The notes below the pieces were generated by a model. It saw only the letters and a list, made by a program, of their open reading frames with translations. It was not told where the DNA came from and did no database searches. This document shows positions 1 to 5,606 of a stretch of DNA of 5,606 bases, one piece after another; the first letter of the stretch is position 1; every line of letters begins with the position of its first letter. The DNA is from Bacteroidota bacterium (lineage in GTDB: Bacteria; Bacteroidota; Bacteroidia; Chitinophagales; Chitinophagaceae), in contig CANHIR010000123.1 in the NCBI GenBank assembly GCA_947461015.1, positions 1 to 5,606 on the forward strand, read 5' to 3'. Position numbers and translations under genes: made by a program.

Positions 1-17
1 TATCATAACTTTATACC

Positions 18-419
18 ATGATACAAAGAATACAAAGCATTTGGTTGTTATTAGCAAGCGTAGCTGCATTTTCTGTTTTGCGTTTGCCTTTTTATTATAC
101 ACCTTCAGTACCTGCCTTAGAAATAAGTGGAAGCGAAAACCTGACAACATTAATCACATTGGCATTTAGTGCTTGCTTAAGTTTTATTACCATCTTTTTA
201 TATGGCAATCGCATGTTGCAATTAAAAGTAGTACTAGTAAATTTTTTATTGTCCATCCTAATTGGATTCTTTATCTACAAAATAGCCATTGCTAACCCAG
301 GTGGTGGATTCACATTATCATCAGCAGCATTATTTGCAATCCCAGTTTTGCAGATTTTAGCTATTGTGAAAATTTACAAGGACGAGCGTTTAGTAAAGAG
401 TGCGGATAGGTTGAGATAA
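18..419 (+). CDS. DUF4293 family integral membrane protein
   Basis: This 133-residue protein has the hallmarks of the Bacteroidota-specific DUF4293 family. It opens with MIQRIQSIWLLLA, has an NRMLQLK motif in the middle (residues 64-70), and ends with the charged tail YKDERLVKSADRLR. Four hydrophobic segments are visible at about residues 7-24, 42-62, 70-91 and 99-119, so it should sit in the inner membrane as a four-helix bundle. The length is normal for the family and both ends are intact. The start is the only sensible one, because the MIQRIQ opening is the family's N-terminus. The 17 bases ahead of it hold no Shine-Dalgarno, which is usual for the phylum. The function is unknown. It is the only plus-strand gene and converges on the GLPGLI gene, with 3 bp between the stops, so it probably belongs to a separate unit that begins left of the window. 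Confidence 0.9.
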   Translation: MIQRIQSIWLLLASVAAFSVLRLPFYYTPSVPALEISGSENLTTLITLAFSACLSFITIFLYGNRMLQLKVVLVNFLLSILIGFFIYKIAIANPGGGFTLSSAALFAIPVLQILAIVKIYKDERLVKSADRLR

Positions 420-422
420 GTT

Positions 423-1175
423 TTACAAACTAGCCGACCAGACCAGCACTTTTCCAAACTTGCCCCAATTATCTAGTCCCTTTTTCATGTCGGCCATTAC
501 TTGATTTCGTTTTACTACCTTGGACTTGCCTTGTGCAGGTGTTGGAATTTCGGTAGTAATCAATTCAAGTTTGGTTGCATAGATAGTTTCTGAAAGTCTT
601 GGTATGGCCAATCCTAAAATCATACCTGGTAAACCATTAAAACTTTCAGGTCCGCCTTTTACCATAATTTGATCGGTATAAAATGCCACCACTACCACAG
701 AGTCACATATTTTAGTAATTGCCTTTTTACATTCAAACCCAGCAATATCTCTTAATTCATTGGTAATTTTCCATTCGTATTTTGGTAAACTATCCTTAAT
801 GTAATACTCGTTTTCAAATAGAGATTTTTTCATTAAAGTAGTTTCATTTGTCAAATTTTGAATAATTAAATCAGACTCTTCTGGCTTAAACCCAAAAACC
901 ATATACTTATTGTCCGGATTTTCTTTTAACATTCTATAATGGGTTTGGTTTTCATTAAAATCCATTACAAAATTATCAGTAACTATTTTAGGAAATATTT
1001 TTTTAAACTCTTCTACCATGGAGGCATCCATGCCTTCCTCCGATTGTAAGGATTCCATTAAAGTATGTTGCGCAAACTTCCGCTCAAAGCTAATTTTCCC
1101 TTTGGTGATAAAAGTAGTTTGTGCATTAGATGCAATTGCTGTAATGCCAAGTATCATTAAGAATATATATTTCAT
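423..1175 (-). CDS. GLPGLI family exported protein
   Basis: This is a 250-residue exported protein of the GLPGLI (Porph_ging) family. Residues 1-18 form a signal peptide (MKYIFLMILGITAIASNA, cleavage before Q19). There is no Cys at the cleavage site, so it is periplasmic or surface-associated rather than a lipoprotein. Family features are the IAGFECKKA segment (144-152, Cys149, with a second Cys at 157), the AFYTDQI stretch (164-170), GGPESF (174-179) and the name motif as GLPGM at 181-185, a Met variant of GLPGL. The biochemical role of the family is unknown. It starts 19 bp after the beta-barrel gene with no room for a clear promoter, so the two are probably co-transcribed. These two families are often neighbours in Bacteroidota, which hints at a shared envelope function. 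No Shine-Dalgarno precedes the ATG. The C-terminus (VLVWSASL) is complete, and the stop lies 3 bp from the convergent DUF4293 stop. Confidence 0.88.
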   Translation of the reverse strand: MKYIFLMILGITAIASNAQTTFITKGKISFERKFAQHTLMESLQSEEGMDASMVEEFKKIFPKIVTDNFVMDFNENQTHYRMLKENPDNKYMVFGFKPEESDLIIQNLTNETTLMKKSLFENEYYIKDSLPKYEWKITNELRDIAGFECKKAITKICDSVVVVAFYTDQIMVKGGPESFNGLPGMILGLAIPRLSETIYATKLELITTEIPTPAQGKSKVVKRNQVMADMKKGLDNWGKFGKVLVWSASL

Positions 1176-1194
1176 TGGATTGAATTAATGTTGA

Positions 1195-4002
1195 TTAGAA
1201 ACCCATGCTAGATGGCTTCCCGTTTTTGCTAAAATTGTATATTAAACTAAACATGGTATAACGTCTTATGCCGTTATTACTACTTTCTGAAATAAAGTTG
1301 CTTGAAATGTTTCTTTGGATATTGGTGTTTTGATTCAACATATCAAATACATACATTTTTACTTCCCAGCTATCGGTCTTACCCAATACTTTTCTAATGG
1401 ACGGGCTAATAATGAAAACATCTCTTTGATCAGGGAATACTTTTGATTTTTGATACACATTTGCATCAATATTTATATCTATAAACGTTTTAATTTTCTT
1501 AAACTTAAACTGCGTATTGCCATTTATTTGATAGGTCCAGTAATTTGTTTCGCTTCCTGGGCGAATACTTGAAACAGTGCGGTTGTCATTCGCATTCATA
1601 TTTAAATAAAAGTTAACCGCCTTATCACCCCAGTAACTGAAATTAAGGCCATAGCTGATATTGGTATTGTCATTCACGTTTCTAATGCCGTTAACCCTGT
1701 TCACATATCTATTAAACCCGCCATTCATATTTAAGCCAAACTGCAAACCCTTGTAAATATCCATTCCATAATACACATTACCACGATAACTATAATTACC
1801 CTGAACATTTACATATTGATTCACTCTGCGCCCTAAAGCGTCTACAGTACTGCTATTGCTTATGGCATTATCGGTATTAGAATAAGAAATATCTGCAAAC
1901 ACATACCTGCTTTTTAATACTTTAAAATCATTCACATTTAAGTTCACTGTATTTGTAAAGCCTTGTTGCAAATTGGCATTACCAATGTTCACATTTAATG
2001 GATCACTATTGTCTATAATAGGTTGAATTTGAAGCAGGGTTGGATTCACCGTCTTACCCGAATAATCGAAACGTACTCTTCTTTGCTGCTTTGGATTGTA
2101 GTTAAAATTAAATGAAGGAATAAAGTTGTTGAATGCAATAGACCTTTTTGTATTTCTAGCAAGGTCTTCTAATTGATAATTGGCTGTTCCAAAACCCGAT
2201 CCCAAAACCCAATTCACTTTCTTATCTACAAAACGATAGTTCACTGAACCTGCATTGTTAATGGTATTAAATACAAAATGATTACTTAAAGAGTCAATGA
2301 GATTACTATATATTGGCTTAGCCGAAATTGGCGTATTTCCTCTGTTGTCAAAGCTTAAACGCTCTGCATCATTCTTGCCTACATTAAAAGCGTATTTAAA
2401 AATCAAAAAAGATTTTTTACCTAAGGGCTCAGTGTACACCACATTTGAATTAATAGCGGTCGTGTTTTGTTTGTTCTTTTTAAGTTGATCGGCTGAATCT
2501 TTCTTTATGATTGCGCCCGTGTAATTAAAATATTGATTGTCTGAAATCAATGAACCATCCTGCGCTTTATCGTTAAAATTCAAATCTGATACAAAAGAGA
2601 TGGTTCTTCCCTTTTTAGCAAATTTTTGACGGAAACTTAAAGTGGTAGCCAAAGTTTTGTCATCCTCATTTAAAGAAGTAACCCTGTTAGACTGGTTAAT
2701 GATACGTCCTGTTTCTCCAAATGTTTTACCGTCATAGTCTGAGAAACTATTTTTTATCACATCAGCGGCTTTAACTGTTAACTTGAATAAGCCCGTCGTA
2801 TCGGTACCCCACTCATTAATACTATTTAATTTATACTTTTTCTTATCACTATATTGTGTATTACTGGTAATATTTGTAAATGAAGAATCTGGTAAAATTG
2901 TTTTTGAATAATTATTTCCTAAAGCATTTACAATTAGGTTTTGATACTGCGCTGTATTATTGGTAGACAATTTTGCCCACTTATTACCAAATACCAATCC
3001 TGCACTTTGTTGTTTAGGTAAACCCACATTGTCGCCAAAGTCCCCTTCACTACTAAAATACATACTCACACCACCATCCTCGCCCACTTCCATATTCGTA
3101 TTGCCACCATCGGAATAATTTCTTGTTTCATCCCAGTTAAGTGCTTCAAATTTGGTATTGTCTTGGGTAAAGAAAGCTGCCATTTTTTTCTTCCCTTTAA
3201 ATGCATTTGCCATTAATTTACCATTACCATATTGTTTAAAGTCAGCGCCTATTTCGGCCTTCCCGAAATAGCCGTTCTTTTTGTCTTCTTTTAACTGAAC
3301 ATTAATGGTCTTGGTTTTTTGCCCGTCATCAATTCCCGTAAAAGTAGCTTGATCGGATTTTTTATCAAATACTTGAATCTTGTCAACAATATCTGCTCTA
3401 ATATTTTTAGTCACTACTGCTGGGTCATCACTAAAAAATTCTTCCCCATCTACCAATACCTTATTCACTTTTTCTCCCTGTGCAGTAATTTCTCCTTTTG
3501 CGTTTACTTGAATCCCTGGCATTTTTCTAAGTAATTCAGCTACATCAGCATTGGGTGAAACATAAAAGCTATCTGCTTTATATTCTGTGGTGTCGCCTTT
3601 AATTCGAATAGCAGAAACCGTATTTTTAACAATCACTTCTTTTAACAAGTGCGCCTTGGTGTTTAAATAAATAGTTTTTAAATTTAAATCCTGCGCACCA
3701 TTTAGTATTATCTGATCTACATAAGCTGCATATTGCGGATAGGTAACCATTAATATATAACTCCCTGCTGTTTTTGCTAATAAATTAAATTGGCCATCCT
3801 TATCCGCTCTACTTGAGCTAACCAAAACAGAATCCTTGGCCCTTAAAATACTAACGGATGCATTTTGCAACTGCTTTTTCTCAACACTATCTGTGATTTG
3901 ACCTTTAATGGATAATGAACTTTGAGCGAATGATGTTGTTGCAATAAAAACATACAAAATAACAAAACAGAACCTTCTAAAGCCGAAATTTTTAATACGC
4001 AT
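1195..4002 (-). CDS. Outer-membrane beta-barrel protein (TonB-receptor-like) with N-terminal carboxypeptidase-regulatory-like domain
   Basis: This 935-residue protein is built like a TonB-dependent-receptor relative. A signal peptide covers residues 1-26 (ending SFA, Q27 next). A carboxypeptidase-regulatory-like beta-sandwich follows at about 31-113 (SIKGQITDS opening, DGQFNL at 69-74). A plug-like domain spans about 120-240, with LLRKMPGIQV (157-166), VDGEEFFSDDP (184-194) and FTGIDDGQKTKTINV (221-235). The remainder, from about 245, is rich in alternating Asn/Tyr/Phe strands and matches the beta-barrel family often called outer membrane protein beta-barrel family (PF14905-like). It ends in Phe, as many BamA substrates do. 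I see no obvious TonB box, so whether it is TonB-driven is open, and the substrate cannot be read from sequence. Residues 286-324 form an unusually acidic, Gly-rich insert. A promoter candidate lies just upstream, and the GLPGLI gene follows after 19 bp, suggesting a two-gene unit. The start gives a clean signal peptide and has no Shine-Dalgarno. Confidence 0.9.
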   Translation of the reverse strand: MRIKNFGFRRFCFVILYVFIATTSFAQSSLSIKGQITDSVEKKQLQNASVSILRAKDSVLVSSSRADKDGQFNLLAKTAGSYILMVTYPQYAAYVDQIILNGAQDLNLKTIYLNTKAHLLKEVIVKNTVSAIRIKGDTTEYKADSFYVSPNADVAELLRKMPGIQVNAKGEITAQGEKVNKVLVDGEEFFSDDPAVVTKNIRADIVDKIQVFDKKSDQATFTGIDDGQKTKTINVQLKEDKKNGYFGKAEIGADFKQYGNGKLMANAFKGKKKMAAFFTQDNTKFEALNWDETRNYSDGGNTNMEVGEDGGVSMYFSSEGDFGDNVGLPKQQSAGLVFGNKWAKLSTNNTAQYQNLIVNALGNNYSKTILPDSSFTNITSNTQYSDKKKYKLNSINEWGTDTTGLFKLTVKAADVIKNSFSDYDGKTFGETGRIINQSNRVTSLNEDDKTLATTLSFRQKFAKKGRTISFVSDLNFNDKAQDGSLISDNQYFNYTGAIIKKDSADQLKKNKQNTTAINSNVVYTEPLGKKSFLIFKYAFNVGKNDAERLSFDNRGNTPISAKPIYSNLIDSLSNHFVFNTINNAGSVNYRFVDKKVNWVLGSGFGTANYQLEDLARNTKRSIAFNNFIPSFNFNYNPKQQRRVRFDYSGKTVNPTLLQIQPIIDNSDPLNVNIGNANLQQGFTNTVNLNVNDFKVLKSRYVFADISYSNTDNAISNSSTVDALGRRVNQYVNVQGNYSYRGNVYYGMDIYKGLQFGLNMNGGFNRYVNRVNGIRNVNDNTNISYGLNFSYWGDKAVNFYLNMNANDNRTVSSIRPGSETNYWTYQINGNTQFKFKKIKTFIDINIDANVYQKSKVFPDQRDVFIISPSIRKVLGKTDSWEVKMYVFDMLNQNTNIQRNISSNFISESSNNGIRRYTMFSLIYNFSKNGKPSSMGF

Positions 4003-4022
4003 TCAAATGTAATATGATTGAA

Positions 4023-4040
4023 CTACGAAAATAGGCGTAG
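4023..4040. repeat. Short inverted repeat overlapping the promoter -7 box
   Basis: CTACG at 4023-4027 and CGTAG at 4036-4040 form a 5-bp dyad with an 8-base spacer. The dyad overlaps the predicted -7 box of the beta-barrel gene, which is where a repressor would bind. It does not look like the TACA/TGTA dyad known for BlaI/MecI repressors. A 5-bp stem of this kind is expected about once by chance in a 109-bp gap, so an operator role is only a possibility. Confidence 0.25.
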
Positions 4041-4057
4041 AATCATATATTACCAAA
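4026..4057 (-). promoter_or_regulatory. Candidate Bacteroidota-type promoter of the beta-barrel/GLPGLI pair
   Basis: Read on the minus strand, TTTG (4057-4054) is followed after 20 bases by TATTTTCG (4033-4026). This fits the Bacteroidota sigma-70 pattern TTTG, 19-21 bases, TAnnTTTG, with one mismatch in the fixed positions of the -7 box. Transcription would start near 4019, leaving a leader of about 17 bases before the ATG at 4002. The rest of the 109-bp gap (4003-4111) holds no gene and no GC-rich stem followed by a T run, so read-through from the M56 gene is also possible. Confidence 0.5.
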
Positions 4058-4111
4058 TTAAAGATGTTAAAACTGGTTATAAAATTTTATTCCAATTTCA
4101 AAAAATTATTG

Positions 4112-5572
4112 TTAATTTTTTAGATACGCTTCTATTCCATCAAGCATTTTTGCTGCCAATTCATTGGTTTTGGTTTTAACTGTAGCAACATCAGTTGCGT
4201 TGGATATATAACCACATTCTAACAATACAGCTGGCATATTTACATTTTCTATGACCCATATACCTCTATCCTTAGTAGTATTTAATTTTGTAGTAGAAAA
4301 CAAATTGCTAGTAGCAGCTAAAATATTTTTTGCCAATAAGGTACTTTGCTGAATATACTTATTCTTTTTTGCTGGCACGAAGCAAGTAGCCCCTGCAGTA
4401 TTTTTATCTTCTGCATGATCCATATGAATAGAAACAAACAAATTAGCATTGATATCATTTGCCATATTGGTTCTATCCATCACGTTTATTTGCTCATCTG
4501 ATTCACGGGTTAAAACAATATTAATATTAGGATTGTTATTAATCGCTTTTACTTTTTTCGAAATCATTAATGCAATCTCTTTTTCAGTTTCACCATTTAC
4601 GCCTGGAGCACCCACATCTTCACCTCCATGACCTGCATCAATGATGACAGTATACTGTTTATCTAACTTTACAATTGGTCTTTGTGAAGTATTTCCATTC
4701 CTAAAAGCAAACAATAAAATAAGAACTGTAAATATTGGTAAAATAGTTAGTCTTCTTAAATAACTAAATTTTGTGTTGGTTGATTTTGTAAACATTTGAA
4801 TTCTGCGTTTAATAGGTGAAAAGAAAAATGAATTGGATAATAAATGCTGTTGTTGCGGATAGGCAGAGGCAAGCAATAAGCTGGCTAACTCCTCCGCATC
4901 CTTATGCTCAATGGATTTGTCATCGGCAATGAACTCGTGAATCAAATACAGTTCACTGCGTATAAACCAAAGGACTGGATTAAACCAACCAATAATTAAT
5001 TGAAGTTCTATTAATAATTTATCGAAAGAATGCTTTTGCTCAATATGCACAATTTCATGTGCTAATATTTTTTTACCTAACTCACTATTTAAATCAATAG
5101 AACGATTCCAGAATATAAATTTGAAAAAAGAAAAGGGAGTGCCTTTTACATCTGTCATTACTAAATGTAAACCCATTGTAGATTCAACTGGATTTTGTAC
5201 AATCATTTTTCTAATCTTCCATAATGAATATAAAAATCGTACTAAAAATAAAAGCGTAATAGCTGCACAAATAGCGATTACTAAATTGTCCCAATTGAAT
5301 TTCGTATTCGTTACTAGCACTTCTTGCTCTAAACTACTGTTGCCAACTGCTATAATATTAGCAAAATTAAATGCTGTAGGTGCGGTGTTTAATGGGGGTT
5401 GAGCAATATTAATTTTAACAAAAGGAATGATCCAGGAAAAGACAGTAATACCCAATAAGTAAATACGATTGTATTGATGAAACTGTTTGTTTCTTAATAC
5501 AAACCAATAGTAGGTATATAATATTGCACTACATAGCACCACTTTCAATAAATAATAAAGTATGGTTATCAT
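4112..5572 (-). CDS. BlaR1-like M56 metallopeptidase fused to a periplasmic N-acetylmuramoyl-L-alanine amidase (Amidase_3)
   Basis: This single intact 486-residue frame joins two enzyme families. The N-terminal part is an M56 (BlaR1/MecR1) peptidase. It has membrane helices at about 2-24, 36-53 and 96-116, then a cytoplasmic zinc domain with GTPFSFF (144-150), HEIVH (172-176), a likely third ligand Glu213 in EFIADD, and the juxtamembrane PIKRRIQMF (253-261). A last helix lies at about 274-290. The C-terminal part (about 306-486) is an Amidase_3 domain that cuts the bond between MurNAc and L-Ala in peptidoglycan. Its expected zinc ligands are His315 (DAGHGG), Glu330 (TEKE) and His383 (SIHMD), and its catalytic Glu452 lies in LLECGYISN, so it looks active. 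By BlaR1 topology the amidase lies in the periplasm, where BlaR1 carries its penicillin sensor. The start matches the M56 N-terminus. It lies 5 bases after the preceding gene's stop, so the two are probably an operon. Roles in repressor cleavage or sensing are inferred. Confidence 0.9.
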   Translation of the reverse strand: MITILYYLLKVVLCSAILYTYYWFVLRNKQFHQYNRIYLLGITVFSWIIPFVKINIAQPPLNTAPTAFNFANIIAVGNSSLEQEVLVTNTKFNWDNLVIAICAAITLLFLVRFLYSLWKIRKMIVQNPVESTMGLHLVMTDVKGTPFSFFKFIFWNRSIDLNSELGKKILAHEIVHIEQKHSFDKLLIELQLIIGWFNPVLWFIRSELYLIHEFIADDKSIEHKDAEELASLLLASAYPQQQHLLSNSFFFSPIKRRIQMFTKSTNTKFSYLRRLTILPIFTVLILLFAFRNGNTSQRPIVKLDKQYTVIIDAGHGGEDVGAPGVNGETEKEIALMISKKVKAINNNPNINIVLTRESDEQINVMDRTNMANDINANLFVSIHMDHAEDKNTAGATCFVPAKKNKYIQQSTLLAKNILAATSNLFSTTKLNTTKDRGIWVIENVNMPAVLLECGYISNATDVATVKTKTNELAAKMLDGIEAYLKN

Positions 5573-5577
5573 GTTAA

Positions 5578-5606
5578 TTATTTTTTCTTTTTCATTTGTT
5601 GTAATA
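5578..5606 (-). CDS. 3' end of an upstream gene, possibly a BlaI/MecI-family repressor (partial)
   Basis: Only the last eight codons are in the window, reading LQQMKKKK and then TAA at 5580-5578. The other two frames on this strand are less gene-like: one hits a stop at once, and the other stays open into the M56 start region. The stop is 5 bases ahead of the M56 ATG, which is the tight spacing usual for blaI-blaR1 type pairs. A Lys-rich tail is compatible with the C-terminus of BlaI/MecI/CopY-type winged-helix repressors. Eight residues cannot identify a family, so the identity rests on the known pairing of M56 peptidases with such repressors. Confidence 0.4.

Noticed and set aside
2297..2488. 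Plus-strand open frame of 63 codons opposite the beta-barrel gene
   Set aside because: It lies wholly antisense to a well-supported gene, has no recognisable domain, and is of a length expected by chance.
3319..3534. Plus-strand open frame of 71 codons opposite the plug-like region
   Set aside because: It is the shadow of the conserved plug segment on the other strand, with no family features of its own.
4079..4090. Perfect 12-bp palindrome ATAAAATTTTAT in the gap after the M56 gene
   Set aside because: It contains only A and T and has no GC stem or following T run, so it is neither a credible terminator nor distinctive in such AT-rich DNA.
4449..4631. Plus-strand open frame of 60 codons, hydrophobic at its start
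   Set aside because: It is antisense to the conserved amidase core. Its hydrophobicity comes from the complement of polar codons.
3734..4863. The 10-mer TGCGGATAGG occurring at 401-410, 3734-3743 and 4854-4863
   Set aside because: All three copies lie inside coding sequence, and two simply encode a Tyr-Pro-Gln stretch on the minus strand. There is no flanking similarity or regular spacing.
5121..5402. Plus-strand open frame of 93 codons
   Set aside because: It is antisense to the M56 membrane and PFSFF regions and shows no signal peptide, domain or promoter.

Overview
The window is AT-rich and looks like a member of the Bacteroidota, probably near the Chitinophagaceae. The evidence is the gene content: a DUF4293 membrane protein, a GLPGLI-family secreted protein, an outer-membrane beta-barrel protein with an N-terminal carboxypeptidase-regulatory-like domain, and a BlaR1-like M56 peptidase with Bacteroidota-style motifs. 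The starts also lack Shine-Dalgarno sequences, and one promoter fits the Bacteroidota TTTG / TAnnTTTG pattern. The genus cannot be named from this sequence.

Layout: positions 18-419 (+) encode a small four-helix DUF4293 membrane protein. It converges on the minus-strand genes with only 3 bp between the two stop codons. The rest of the window is one minus-strand block, read from right to left. It begins with the last codons of a gene that continues past the right edge (stop at 5578-5580), possibly a BlaI/MecI-type repressor. Five bases later comes a 486-residue M56 peptidase fused to an N-acetylmuramoyl-L-alanine amidase (5572-4112). A 109-bp gap with a good promoter candidate follows, then a 935-residue outer-membrane beta-barrel protein (4002-1195), and 19 bp further a GLPGLI-family exported protein (1175-423).

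The most notable object is the M56-amidase fusion. In BlaR1/MecR1 the cytoplasmic zinc protease is joined through a last transmembrane helix to an external penicillin-binding sensor. Here a complete-looking peptidoglycan amidase domain, with its zinc and catalytic residues visible, occupies that external position. This suggests, by inference, a membrane protein that links peptidoglycan binding or cleavage outside to proteolysis of a repressor inside. The beta-barrel/GLPGLI pair just downstream would be candidate targets or partners. No RNA genes, CRISPR arrays, insertion sequences or convincing intrinsic terminators were seen. The only non-coding stretch of note is the 109-bp gap.
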